Positions 7,397-15,826 are shown, numbered from the stretch's first letter. The stretch: 37,203 bases of DNA from Actinomycetes bacterium (GCA_023389455.1 JAEWEJ010000082.1:1-37203), one strand, 5' to 3'. Numbers and translations are program-made. The notes: generated by a model not told the origin, from the letters alone.

Positions 7397-8322
7397 GCCC
7401 CTTCGTGCACCCGCAGGGCATCTGCGAGTCGGACCTCGTCGGCGACCTGACGCGGATCTGGGCGTTCGCACACGTGCTGCCCGGCGCCCGGATCGGTGTC
7501 GACTGCAACATCTGCGACCACGTGCTCGTGGAGAACGACGTCATCGTCGGCGACCGGGTCACGGTCAAGTCGGGCGTGCAGCTCTGGGACGGGGTGCGGC
7601 TCGGCGACGACGTGTTCGTCGGACCCAACGTGACGTTCGCGAACGACCGTTTCCCGCGCTCGAAGCAGTACCCGGAGACGTTCCTGCGCACGGTGGTGGC
7701 CGACGGCGCGTCCCTCGGCGCCGGGGCCGTGATTCTTCCCGGCGTCCGGATCGGCCGCAACGCCATGGTCGGTGCGGGCGCGGTCGTGACCCGCGACGTG
7801 CCGGCGAACGCGGTCGTCGTCGGCAATCCTGCACGGATCATCGGCTACGAAGGCGCAGCCACCACCGCCGACGAGATCGCCCCCGGCGTCCGGGCCGGCG
7901 GCGAGCTCGTGGGCGGCGCCCGGCTGGTCCCGCTGCGCGTAGCCAGCGACCTGCGTGGCTCGCTCGCGGCGGTGGAGCTCGGGACGGACCTGCCGTTCGT
8001 CCCCGCGCGGTTCTTCGCCGTGTTCGACGTCCCCTCCAAGGACGTCCGCGGTGAGCACGCCCACCGAGCGTGCGAGCAGGTCCTGGTGTGCCTCCGCGGC
8101 TCCGTCTCCTGCATCGTCGACGACGGGACCCGGCGCTCCGAGGTGCGCCTCGACCGGCCCGACCTCGGTCTGTTCATGCCGGCGATGACCTGGGGCACCC
8201 AGTACCGGTACACGCAGGACGCGGTCCTGGGGGTCTTCGCCTCGCTGCCGTACGACTCCGGCGACTACATCCGGGAGTACGAGGAGTTCCTCACCGAGGC
8301 CGGCCGCAGGGCACCGCGCTGA
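7393..8322 (+). CDS. Bifunctional sugar N-acetyltransferase / dTDP-4-keto-6-deoxyhexose 3,4-ketoisomerase (WxcM-type fusion)
   Basis: A 309-residue fusion. Residues 1 to about 155 form a left-handed beta-helix acyltransferase, with hexapeptide repeats around GARIGVDCNI and VENDVIVGDRV, the PNVTFANDRFPR segment and the AGAVVTRDVP turn. From about residue 180 to the end is a cupin of the FdtA/QdtA/WxcM type, with RGEHAHRACEQ (His222, His224) and the GSVSCIVDDG strand. The cupin half would isomerise dTDP-4-keto-6-deoxyglucose to the 3-keto sugar, the FdtB-like enzyme would aminate it, and the acyltransferase half would acetylate the amine. Having steps one and three on one chain resembles Xanthomonas WxcM. 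The GTG overlaps the gtrA stop and has GGAAGGA upstream. The product could be Fuc3NAc or Qui3NAc. A strong hairpin follows the stop. Confidence 0.85.
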   Translation: MSPFVHPQGICESDLVGDLTRIWAFAHVLPGARIGVDCNICDHVLVENDVIVGDRVTVKSGVQLWDGVRLGDDVFVGPNVTFANDRFPRSKQYPETFLRTVVADGASLGAGAVILPGVRIGRNAMVGAGAVVTRDVPANAVVVGNPARIIGYEGAATTADEIAPGVRAGGELVGGARLVPLRVASDLRGSLAAVELGTDLPFVPARFFAVFDVPSKDVRGEHAHRACEQVLVCLRGSVSCIVDDGTRRSEVRLDRPDLGLFMPAMTWGTQYRYTQDAVLGVFASLPYDSGDYIREYEEFLTEAGRRAPR

Positions 8323-8324
8323 GC

Positions 8325-8354
8325 CGGTGACGGGCCCGGACGTGCCCGTCACCG
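8325..8354. terminator. Bidirectional hairpin terminator
   Basis: A perfect 11-bp inverted repeat (arms 8325-8335 and 8344-8354) with an eight-base loop sits in the 38-base gap between the ends of two converging genes. It is symmetrical, so it could end transcription from both sides. No T-tract follows on the plus strand. Confidence 0.75.
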
Positions 8355-8360
8355 TGCACC

Positions 8361-9206
8361 TCATGCCAGCACGGAACGCGCTGCCGTGGACCACCGCTCC
8401 TGCCACTCGCCGATGGGCGGCACACCTGCGGCGACGACGCTGGCGTGGTCCAGCACCGAGAACGCCGGTCGGGGTGCGGGACGGACGAACGCGTCGCTCG
8501 TCGTCGGGCGCACGATCTGCGGGTCCATGCCGGCCGCACCGACGACCGCCTGGGCAAAGCCGTGCCAGCTCGTCCGGCCCGAGGACGTGCCGTGGTAGAC
8601 GCCTGCGGGCGCCTGCGCGCGGACGAGCGCCACAACGAGCTCGGCGACGTCGACGGTCCACGTCGGCTGACCCACCTGGTCGTCCACCACGTCCAGCCCA
8701 CCGCGCTCCCGCGCCACCCGCGCGATCGTCTTCGGGAAGCAGGCGCCGTGGGCGCCGTAGAGCCAGGCGGTCCGCACCACGAGCACGTCCCGCGCCTCCG
8801 CGCGCGCGGCCCACTCACCGGCGAGCTTCGTCCGACCGTACGCGGAGCGGGGCGCGCCCGGAGCGTCGGCGGCGTAGGGCTGGGTGGCCGACCCGTCGAA
8901 CACGTAGTCGGTGGAGATCTGCACCATGCGCGCACCGGCGGCCCGGGCCGCACGAGCGAGGTTCGCGGGGCCGACGGCGTTCACGGCGAACGCCGCCGCC
9001 TCGTCCCCTTCGGCGGCGTCGACGGCGGTGTACGCCGAGCAGTTCACGACGACGTCGTAACCGTCGGCCACACCGGTCGTCGCGACCGGGTCGGTCACGT
9101 CGATCGTGGCGCGGTCGTGGCCGTCCGCCACCTCACCGTGCTCGGCCAGGACCTGCAGCAGGTCCGTCCCCAGCATGCCGGCCGCCCCGACCACCAACCA
9201 CCGCAC
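8361..9206 (-). CDS. rmlD: dTDP-4-dehydrorhamnose reductase
   Basis: A 281-residue short-chain dehydrogenase/reductase that carries out the last step to dTDP-L-rhamnose, NAD(P)H reduction of dTDP-4-keto-L-rhamnose. The cofactor-binding motif GAAGMLG is at residues 7-13; NCSAYTAVDAAE, STDYVFDG, the YGRTKLAGE catalytic Tyr/Lys element and RTAWLYG follow in the family order. The GTG at 9206 is preferred because GGGAG lies about six bases upstream and the conserved start immediately follows; another GTG at 9224 would add six residues. It is transcribed away from rmlC, from a shared 102-base divergent region, and converges on the acetyltransferase/isomerase gene with a hairpin between. Confidence 0.95.
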   Translation of the reverse strand: MRWLVVGAAGMLGTDLLQVLAEHGEVADGHDRATIDVTDPVATTGVADGYDVVVNCSAYTAVDAAEGDEAAAFAVNAVGPANLARAARAAGARMVQISTDYVFDGSATQPYAADAPGAPRSAYGRTKLAGEWAARAEARDVLVVRTAWLYGAHGACFPKTIARVARERGGLDVVDDQVGQPTWTVDVAELVVALVRAQAPAGVYHGTSSGRTSWHGFAQAVVGAAGMDPQIVRPTTSDAFVRPAPRPAFSVLDHASVVAAGVPPIGEWQERWSTAARSVLA

Positions 9207-9255
9207 GTCGTCTCCCGTCGTCACCGCCGGCCCGAAGGTCGGGACGGCGCTCGCC

Positions 9256-9261
9256 AATCTA
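9256..9261 (-). promoter_or_regulatory. -10 element of the rmlD promoter
   Basis: On the minus strand this reads TAGATT, a close match to the actinobacterial TANNNT -10 element, about 50 bases upstream of the rmlD GTG. No clear -35 hexamer is seen. Only ten bases separate it from the candidate rmlC -10 on the other strand. Confidence 0.5.
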
Positions 9262-9271
9262 CCGGGCTGGA

Positions 9272-9277
9272 TATGGT
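9272..9277 (+). promoter_or_regulatory. -10 element of the rmlC promoter
   Basis: TATGGT fits TANNNT and lies 31 bases before the rmlC ATG, followed by a good ribosome binding site (GAGGAGA). A TCGCCA about 15 bases upstream is a weak -35 candidate. It lies back to back with the rmlD -10. Confidence 0.5.
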
Positions 9278-9308
9278 GTCCTGGGTACCACCCCTGTGAG
9301 GAGAATCC

Positions 9309-9923
9309 ATGACCTACCGTGAGCTCGCCGTCCCCGGCGCGTGGGAGATCACCCCGCAGCAGCACGGCGACCCGCGCGGCGTGTTCCTGGAAGCGTTCCA
9401 GGGCGGCCCCTTCGCCGACGCCACGGGCCATCGGTTCGACCTGCAGCAGGCGAACCTCTCGGTCTCGGCGGCGGGCGTCCTGCGAGGTATCCACTTCGCC
9501 GACGTCCCGCCGGGGCAGGCGAAGTACGTGACGTGCCCCAAGGGCGCCGTCCTCGACGTGGTCGTCGACATCAGGGTCGGCTCGCCCACGTTCGGGACCT
9601 GGGACTCCGTGCTCCTGGACGACGTGGACCGTCGCGCGATCTACCTGAGCGAGGGCCTGGGGCACGCGTTCCTCTCGCTCGAGGACGACTCGACGGTGAT
9701 GTACCTCTGCTCCACCGGCTACTCGCCGGGGCGTGAGCACGGCATCCACCCGCTGGACCCGGCAATCGGCATCACCTGGCCGACGAGGGGCCGCGACGGG
9801 TCCGCCCTCACGCCTCAGCTCTCCGCCAAGGACGTGGCCGCGCCGTCGCTGGCGGAGGCGCGCGACGCTGGGCTGCTGCCGGACCTCGAGGCCGTCCGCA
9901 CGTACGTGACGGGCCTGAGCTGA
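9309..9923 (+). CDS. rmlC: dTDP-4-dehydrorhamnose 3,5-epimerase
   Basis: A 204-residue cupin enzyme converting dTDP-4-keto-6-deoxyglucose to dTDP-4-keto-L-rhamnose. Key residues are visible: His62 in VLRGIHF, Tyr138 in STGYSPG and Asp150 in HPLDPAIGI, with DPRGVFLE near the start and PKGAVLDVVVDIR in the core. Length is slightly above the usual 180-200. The ATG at 9309 has GAGGAGA about five bases upstream. It is divergent from rmlD, so the two rhamnose genes share a promoter region while rmlA and rmlB are elsewhere. The next gene starts 48 bases downstream and may be cotranscribed. Confidence 0.95.
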   Translation: MTYRELAVPGAWEITPQQHGDPRGVFLEAFQGGPFADATGHRFDLQQANLSVSAAGVLRGIHFADVPPGQAKYVTCPKGAVLDVVVDIRVGSPTFGTWDSVLLDDVDRRAIYLSEGLGHAFLSLEDDSTVMYLCSTGYSPGREHGIHPLDPAIGITWPTRGRDGSALTPQLSAKDVAAPSLAEARDAGLLPDLEAVRTYVTGLS

Positions 9924-9970
9924 CGGTCGCGACGTCCGTAGCGCCCCCTGAGTCCGGAGAGAGAGCACGC

Positions 9971-12331
9971 GTGGACCTGCTTGTCGTCAGCACCACGAAC
10001 ACGGTCGCCCAGGTCCGACTGACCGCCCGCTCAGCGCTGGACGTCGGTCTGCCGGTGCAGGTCCTCGACCTCGACGGCGCGTACCGGGCGGTGGGTGCCG
10101 AGACAGTGCTGGCCCCTGCCGAGGCCGGCCTGCCCGACCGCGAGCTGCACGCGGACGTGCTGCGCCACCCGCTCGCCGTCGTCCGGGCACTGGCCGCCCA
10201 GCGCTTCGTCGCGCACCGGGCGGCCTGCGGCGAGGACGCCACCGTGCTGGTCGCTGCGCCCGGAGTGCTGTTCGTCGGCGACCCGGCGCCGCTCGCTGTC
10301 GCCGCGACGCGCTCCGGTCTCGCGCTCGTCACTCGACCCTCCCCGCCAGGGGACGACGGACGGCGCCCCGACTTCGCCGATCTCCGGGACGGCGGCGCGC
10401 TCGAGACGGCACTGACCGCCGTCCGCACCACCCGGAGCGACGTCCTGTCCATCTGGGCCGGTGTCCTGCGTGAGCTCGGCCCCGATCCCGACTCCGTCCC
10501 GGGGCACGCGTGGCTCGCCCCGGCCGCGACGCTGCCGCACGCCGCTGTCTCCGAGCCCTCCGTCCTCGTCTCACCGTGGTCGCTGCGGGCCGGGCACGTG
10601 CTCGCGACGACCGAGGACGGCCACCTGACGCTCGACGGGTCGCCGGTCGTCGCCGTCGACCTCACCGGCCTCGACCCGGCACGGCCGTGGCTCCTGGAGG
10701 GCAACGCCTCGGGCGACCCCCGCGCGCGGCTCAGCGACCACCCCGTGCTGGCTGCCCGGGTTGCGGCAGCAGCCGACCTGCTCGCCCGCGACCTGGAGCG
10801 GTCCTGGGCGCCGGCGCGCGACCTGACGCGCACGAGCACGGGGGCACGGCTCGATCCTGCGCTCCGGGCGCTGTACCGCGGCCGCGGCCCCACCGCGGAG
10901 CTCCCCGACCCGCTCGCTCCCGAAGGGCGGGAGGGGCTGCTGGACTGGCTGTCCGCCCCATCGGCCTCCGGCACCCCGGGCAGGTACCTGCTGGCTGTGC
11001 GCGACCTGCGCGCCGACCTCCGCACGGCGTTCCCGTGGGTGCCCGGGCGGGACGAAGAGGCGTTCGTCCGATGGTCCGCCGAGCACGCCGCGACCGAGGG
11101 ATCCGACCCCGACCTGGTCGCCGAGTGCGTGCGCCGGTGGGAGGTTCCCCCGGCGCCGCCTGCCACGTTCGCTCCGGGAGTCAACGTCGTCGGGTTCCTT
11201 CGTGGCGAGCTCGGCATCGGCGAGTCCGCGCGCCTGCTGCTCGGGGCGCTCGCGGCCGCGGACGTCCCGCACGCGCCCGTCCCGGTCGAGACGCAGCTCA
11301 GCTCCCGGCAGCGCGCGCTCGCTCCACGGGGAGCCGCCCGCCGCGATCCGCTCGGCACGACCGTGCTGTGCGTGAACTCCGATCTGACCCCCTCGGTGGC
11401 TGCCGCTCTGCCCGTGGCGTTCGACCGCACCTACCGGATCGGCATGTGGTACTGGGAGGTCGAGGAGTTCCCGGACGACCAGCGCGGCGGGCTCACCGTG
11501 GTCGACGAGGTGTGGGTCGCCACGGACTTCGTACGCGACGCCATCGCCCCGCACACCACCCTGCCGGTGCTGACCCTGACCCCTCCGCTCCCCCAGCGCC
11601 CGGCGGGGGTCCACGCGAGCCGGAGCGACCTGGGGCTTCCGGACGCTCCGATCTTCCTGTTCACCTTCGACTACCTGAGCACGGCCGAGCGGAAGAACCC
11701 GCTGGGTGTGGTCGACGCCTTCTGCGCCGCCTTCGGACCGCACGACGGTCCGGTCCTCGTCCTGAAGTCGATCAACGCGCACCAGCGCCCCGTCGAGGCG
11801 GAGCGGGTCCGCCTGCGCGTCGCGGGCCTGCCGCACGTGCGGCTCATGGAGGACTACCTCGACGCCGCTGACCGCGACGCCCTGATGGCCGCGTGCGACT
11901 GCTACGTGTCCTTGCACCGCAGCGAGGGCCTCGGCTTGACGATCGCCGAGGCGATGGCGTGGGGCAAGCCCGTCATCGCCACCGGCTACAGCGGGAACCT
12001 GCAGTTCATGTCGGAGGCGAACAGCTACCTCGTCGGCTGGGAACCGACCGCCATCCCCGACGACGCCGCCCCCTACCCCGCCGGCGGCACGTGGGCAGAT
12101 CCGGACCTGACGCATGCCGCGCGCCTGATGCGCGAGGTCATGGAGCACCCGGAGGACGCGCGTGCGCGCGGAGAGCGCGCCGCGATGGACATCGCGACGC
12201 TGCACTCCCCGGCCGTCGCGGGCCGTCGCTTCGCCGCGCGGCTCGCGGAAATCTCCGCGAGCACCCCCGAGCCCGCGGCGGTGTCGCCCGGGCGCCGGCT
12301 CCTCGACAAGGTGCGCGGCGCCCGGGGGTGA
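9971..12331 (+). CDS. Large two-part protein: unknown N-terminal half plus GT4 glycosyltransferase
   Basis: A 786-residue protein. From about residue 404 it is a GT4-type transferase: VNVVGFLRGELGIGESAR opens the domain, GMWYWEVEEFP follows, then FTFDYLSTAERKNP and the catalytic EGLGLTIAEAM (near residue 652) with GKPVIATGYSGN. The first 400 residues are not recognised. They hold Rossmann-like beta strands (DLLVVSTTNT at the very start, then LVAAPGVLFVGDP) and might be a second, diverged transferase or an acceptor-binding domain. Large multi-domain glycosyltransferases of this kind build capsule or O-antigen-like chains. The GTG start has a GGAGAGAG purine run upstream. A perfect nine-bp hairpin (12241-12262) lies inside its last codons, and its stop is ten bases from the end of the convergent gene. 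Confidence 0.8.
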   Translation: MDLLVVSTTNTVAQVRLTARSALDVGLPVQVLDLDGAYRAVGAETVLAPAEAGLPDRELHADVLRHPLAVVRALAAQRFVAHRAACGEDATVLVAAPGVLFVGDPAPLAVAATRSGLALVTRPSPPGDDGRRPDFADLRDGGALETALTAVRTTRSDVLSIWAGVLRELGPDPDSVPGHAWLAPAATLPHAAVSEPSVLVSPWSLRAGHVLATTEDGHLTLDGSPVVAVDLTGLDPARPWLLEGNASGDPRARLSDHPVLAARVAAAADLLARDLERSWAPARDLTRTSTGARLDPALRALYRGRGPTAELPDPLAPEGREGLLDWLSAPSASGTPGRYLLAVRDLRADLRTAFPWVPGRDEEAFVRWSAEHAATEGSDPDLVAECVRRWEVPPAPPATFAPGVNVVGFLRGELGIGESARLLLGALAAADVPHAPVPVETQLSSRQRALAPRGAARRDPLGTTVLCVNSDLTPSVAAALPVAFDRTYRIGMWYWEVEEFPDDQRGGLTVVDEVWVATDFVRDAIAPHTTLPVLTLTPPLPQRPAGVHASRSDLGLPDAPIFLFTFDYLSTAERKNPLGVVDAFCAAFGPHDGPVLVLKSINAHQRPVEAERVRLRVAGLPHVRLMEDYLDAADRDALMAACDCYVSLHRSEGLGLTIAEAMAWGKPVIATGYSGNLQFMSEANSYLVGWEPTAIPDDAAPYPAGGTWADPDLTHAARLMREVMEHPEDARARGERAAMDIATLHSPAVAGRRFAARLAEISASTPEPAAVSPGRRLLDKVRGARG

Positions 12332-12341
12332 CGCGGCCGGC

Positions 12342-14843
12342 TCAGCGCCCCCCGACCATCCGGCGGACGCGTCCCGCGGCGCGGCGCGTGACCTCTCCGA
12401 CCCCGCCCGCGCGCAGGTAGTCCCGAGCCAGCGCGAGATCGCCCCGCACCGTCGGGCGCGGGCGCTGGTCGGGCTCCCTCTGCTCGACCACGCCGTGACC
12501 GCGCAGAGCCACGTCGGCGGCGCGGCGCGGGTCCCGGCAGAACTCGACGAGCGGCCGGAGCACCCGCGACCACGCGTAGTCGCCGGCGAACGCGCGCACG
12601 GCGACGCGGGCCTGCTCGGCGGCGTCCGCGTCGTACAGCATCTCCTCGAGTGCGGCCTCGAGCGCGTCGACGTCCTCGGCGGGCACGACCCGTCCCAGGC
12701 CCCGCTCGCGGATGAGCGTGCCGAACGTGTCCCCGTCGGTCGCCACGATCGGCAGTGACGCCCAGAGGTAGTCGAGGATCCGGGTGCGGAAGCTGAACGC
12801 CGTCTCGACGTGCTGGTAGTGCGTCGACACGCCGAGGTCGGCGTCGAGCAGGTAGTCCGCACGTTCCTCGTACGGCACCCAGCCCTCGTTGAAGAAGACG
12901 TGCCGCCCGGTGAGCCCGAGCTCGCGCGCGAGCTCCTGCGTGCGCCAGGCGACCTCCATCTCCGGGACCCCGGGGTTGGGGTGCTTGAGACCGAGGAAGT
13001 ACAGCCGGACGTCCGGGTGCCGGCGCGCGAGCCGATCGACGGCTCGGATGAGCGTCAGCGGGTCGAACCAGTTGTAGATGCCCCCACCCCAGAGGATGAC
13101 CTTGTCGTGCTCGCCGATACCCTCGACCGCGCCCTTGATGCCGTGGCGGCGCTGCACCGGGGACTCGTCCGAGATGCCGAACGGGACCACCGCCAGCAGG
13201 TTGTCGAGGTTGGACTGCTCGTCGTAGACCGCCGGGTTCACCCGGCCCTGGCTCGCGAGGTGCCCGAGCCAGAAGTCGCGCTGCTTCTCGGAGGCGCACA
13301 GCATCAGGTCCGCACGACGGATCTGCTCGTTGAGCACGCCGGTCGTGGCCCGGACCGCCCGCGCACGGCCGTCGGGGCCGAGGTCGCGGGCCTGCTCGAG
13401 CTGCTCCAGGTGCATCGGGTCGTAGATGTCGGCGACGACCACCTTGGGGCTGTCCTTGAGCCACGGCGCCTGCTCCAGCAGGAACCCCTGGAAGATGATG
13501 ACGTCGGCCCAGCGCGTGGGCTCCTGCAGCCCGGCGCCGTGCGCGTACTCGACCGTGAAGTCCGGCGAGGTCCGGCGGGCGCCGCCCGTCGACACGAGCC
13601 GCACGTCGTGCTCGGCGGACAGCGCGCGGGCGATCTCCCACGCGCGGATCGCGGGACCCGCCATCCGCTCGAGCAGCGGCTCGCCGGTCACCACGAGGAC
13701 GCGGTGGCGGCTGTTCACGTGCTCGGCGATGCCGAACGCCTCGACCAGCACGTCGTGTGCGGCCAGGTACGACGGCATCCCGTACGCCGGCTCGAGCGCC
13801 TTCCGGAACAGCGGGAACAACTGCCGGTCGCTGCGCCGGCGCGCCGCCTGCAGCTCGCGGCGGGACTCCAGCAGCGTCGGCATCTGCTCGACGAGGTAGT
13901 CGATCGCGTACGTGCCGGTCAGCGCCATCTTCGGGATCTCCAGCGTGCCGACGTCGTCACCGCCGGGCGAGCGCTGAAGATCCAGCGTCGTGGCGTCCAC
14001 GTCGGCGCGGGCGAGCGACCGGCGCACCGCGAGGGCGAGCGCGGCGGGCAGCGCGCGCGCCAGCGACTCGTCGTCGTAGTTCTTGTACATCGACAGCAGC
14101 GCGTTGCGCTCGAGCAGGTAGCTCTCACGGAAGTTGCCGAACTTCTTCATCGTCACGTGGTGCTTGTGGAACGCCACCGAGCCGGGCACGTACCGCACCC
14201 GGTGCCCGAGGAGGTTCAGCCGCCAGCCAAGGTCGACGTCCTCGTAGAACATGAAGAAGCGCTCGTCGAACCCACCGACCTCGCGGTACAGCTCGGCGCG
14301 GACGAACATCGCCGCCCCGGTGCCGAACAGCACGTCGTGCGCGGTGTCCCAGCGTCCGGTGTCGGGCTTCTCGACCTCGCGCTTGTAGCCCATGCCGAAC
14401 CAGGTGAGCGAGCCGTCGACGTAGTCGACCAGCCGGCCCTCCCAGTCCAGGACCTTCGACGCGACCGACCCGATCCCGGGGTCCGCCCGCATCGCGTCGA
14501 CCGCGGCCCGGATCCAGCCGCGGTCGGGGCGCGCGTCGTTGTTGATGAAGGCGACGAACTCCCCGGTCGCGATCTCGACGCCCAGGTTGCAGCCGCCCGC
14601 GAAGCCTGTGTTGGCACCCGCCTCGACCACACGCGCACCCGGGACCGCGCCCCGGATGCGGGTGACGCTGTCGTCACCGGAGTCGTTGTCGACGACGATC
14701 AGCTCGAGGTCCTGAGCGGGCCAGTCGACGTCGTCGAAGGCTCGCAGGCACGTGATCGTGTCCTCGGCCCCCCGGTAGTTCACCAGGACGACGGAGACGA
14801 CACCCTGCCGCACCTCCGGCCGCCGCTCGTTGCCGCCGCTCAC
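12342..14843 (-). CDS. Two-domain glycosyltransferase (GT2 + GT4-like)
   Basis: An 833-residue fusion. Residues from about 15 to 250 are a GT2 domain: VSVVLVNYRGAEDT, VVDNDSGDDS, NTGFAGGCNLG, FINNDARPDRGW, and FFMFYEDVDLGWR, a rhamnosyltransferase-like set. From about residue 380 a GT-B transferase follows, opening with VLVVTGEPLLERMAGPAIR, then ILWGGGIYNWFDP and FFNEGWVPYEER, and ending with a THYQHVETAFSFRTRILDY segment. In that segment the second Glu of the EX7E motif is not in its usual place, which is typical of the FRTRILDYLWA subgroup. Two active sites on one chain suggest processive or alternating addition of two sugars to a repeat unit. The GTG start overlaps the stop of the upstream dehydratase-like gene by four bases. 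Specificities are unknown. Confidence 0.85.
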   Translation of the reverse strand: MSGGNERRPEVRQGVVSVVLVNYRGAEDTITCLRAFDDVDWPAQDLELIVVDNDSGDDSVTRIRGAVPGARVVEAGANTGFAGGCNLGVEIATGEFVAFINNDARPDRGWIRAAVDAMRADPGIGSVASKVLDWEGRLVDYVDGSLTWFGMGYKREVEKPDTGRWDTAHDVLFGTGAAMFVRAELYREVGGFDERFFMFYEDVDLGWRLNLLGHRVRYVPGSVAFHKHHVTMKKFGNFRESYLLERNALLSMYKNYDDESLARALPAALALAVRRSLARADVDATTLDLQRSPGGDDVGTLEIPKMALTGTYAIDYLVEQMPTLLESRRELQAARRRSDRQLFPLFRKALEPAYGMPSYLAAHDVLVEAFGIAEHVNSRHRVLVVTGEPLLERMAGPAIRAWEIARALSAEHDVRLVSTGGARRTSPDFTVEYAHGAGLQEPTRWADVIIFQGFLLEQAPWLKDSPKVVVADIYDPMHLEQLEQARDLGPDGRARAVRATTGVLNEQIRRADLMLCASEKQRDFWLGHLASQGRVNPAVYDEQSNLDNLLAVVPFGISDESPVQRRHGIKGAVEGIGEHDKVILWGGGIYNWFDPLTLIRAVDRLARRHPDVRLYFLGLKHPNPGVPEMEVAWRTQELARELGLTGRHVFFNEGWVPYEERADYLLDADLGVSTHYQHVETAFSFRTRILDYLWASLPIVATDGDTFGTLIRERGLGRVVPAEDVDALEAALEEMLYDADAAEQARVAVRAFAGDYAWSRVLRPLVEFCRDPRRAADVALRGHGVVEQREPDQRPRPTVRGDLALARDYLRAGGVGEVTRRAAGRVRRMVGGR

Positions 14844-15823
14844 GCCCCTGCCCCTCTCTCGACCAGCTCCAGGTCATGGTCCACCATGCGACCGACGATC
14901 TCCTCGAAGTTCAGCGAGGGCGACCAGCCCAGCTCGCGCCGAGCCTTGCCGGGGTCCCCGACCATCGCCGTCGCGTCGGCGGGCCGGAAGAACTCCGGAT
15001 CCGTCTCGACGTACCGCTCCCAGTCCCCCCCGAGCCCGACGCGACGCAGGGCGGCCTGAGCGAACTCGGCCACGGTGTGCGTGAGGCCCGTCGCGATCAC
15101 GAAGTCGTCCGCCACGTCATGCCGCGCCGCGCGCACCATCGCATCGACGTAGTCCGGCGCCCAGCCCCAGTCGCGACGGGACTCGAGGTTGCCGAGCCGG
15201 ATGCTGCCTGTGCCGTCGTGCGCGATCCGGGCCGCGGCGGCGGTGATCTTCCGGGTGACGAACGTCGTGGGCCGTCGGGGCGACTCGTGGTTGAACAAGA
15301 TGCACGTCGCCACGTGCAGACCGCGGCCGCGGTAGACACCGGCCGCGTGGTGCGCGTACGCCTTCGCGGCACCGTACGGCGACACCGGGCAGACCGGTGT
15401 GGACTCGTCCTGCGGGGAGACGCGCGCGTTGCCGAAGATCTCGGAGCTGCTCGCCTGCACGAACGACACCCGGCGACCGGTTCGGTCCTGCAGGCCCGCG
15501 GCGGCGTCGAGCAGCACGGTGACCGCGAGCCCGCTGAGGCGCCCGGTGAGCACCGGCTCCTGCCAGGACAGGGCCACCGAGCTGATGCCGGCGAGGTTGT
15601 AGATCTCGTCGGGCTCGACGTCGGCCACGAGGCGACGCAGCGACGCCTCGTCCCCGAGATCGCCCTGGTGCAGGACGATCCCGGGGTGAGCGGCGGCGAA
15701 CGCCGCGGTCGCGGCGTCGGACGCGTGCACGAGGCCGTGGACCTCGGCGCCCTCGGCGACGAGGCGCTCGGCCAGGTAGCTCCCGTCCTGGCCGGTGACC
15801 CCGGTGATGACGACACGTGCCAC
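14840..15823 (-). CDS. GDP-mannose 4,6-dehydratase-like SDR (second paralogue)
   Basis: A 327-residue extended SDR. It has GVTGQDG at residues 8-14, SSSEIFG (Ser127, Glu128), Tyr150 and Lys154 in YGAAKAYAHH, and the NHESPRR...FVTRKIT signature that is diagnostic for GDP-mannose 4,6-dehydratases. It is clearly a paralogue of the next upstream gene, which ends only three bases before it. Differences include His33 where Gmd proteins normally carry Arg after the second beta strand, a residue position that helps hold NADP, and a more diverged middle region. It could be a second dehydratase, a heteromeric partner, or an enzyme shifted toward reduction or epimerisation of the GDP-4-keto sugar. No ordinary reductase (Rmd or GDP-fucose synthase) is seen in the window, so a changed reaction is worth considering. 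Confidence 0.75.
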   Translation of the reverse strand: MARVVITGVTGQDGSYLAERLVAEGAEVHGLVHASDAATAAFAAAHPGIVLHQGDLGDEASLRRLVADVEPDEIYNLAGISSVALSWQEPVLTGRLSGLAVTVLLDAAAGLQDRTGRRVSFVQASSSEIFGNARVSPQDESTPVCPVSPYGAAKAYAHHAAGVYRGRGLHVATCILFNHESPRRPTTFVTRKITAAAARIAHDGTGSIRLGNLESRRDWGWAPDYVDAMVRAARHDVADDFVIATGLTHTVAEFAQAALRRVGLGGDWERYVETDPEFFRPADATAMVGDPGKARRELGWSPSLNFEEIVGRMVDHDLELVERGAGA

Positions 15824-15826
15824 GCG

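Noticed and set aside
12241..12262. Perfect nine-bp inverted repeat with a four-base loop
   Set aside because: It lies inside the coding sequence of the large GT4 protein, 69 bases before the stop, and has no T-tract. It is probably a chance product of GC-rich sequence.
12810..15059. A 749-codon plus-strand open frame opposite the GT2-GT4 fusion
   Set aside because: Low-complexity Arg/Val/His-rich translation without domains, opposite a gene with clear GT2 and GT-B motifs.
14840..15823. Calling this gene an Rmd or GDP-fucose synthase
   Set aside because: It carries the SSSEIFG and NHESPRR...FVTRKIT signatures of dehydratases, not the motifs of those reductases. A changed reaction remains possible and is listed as a finding.
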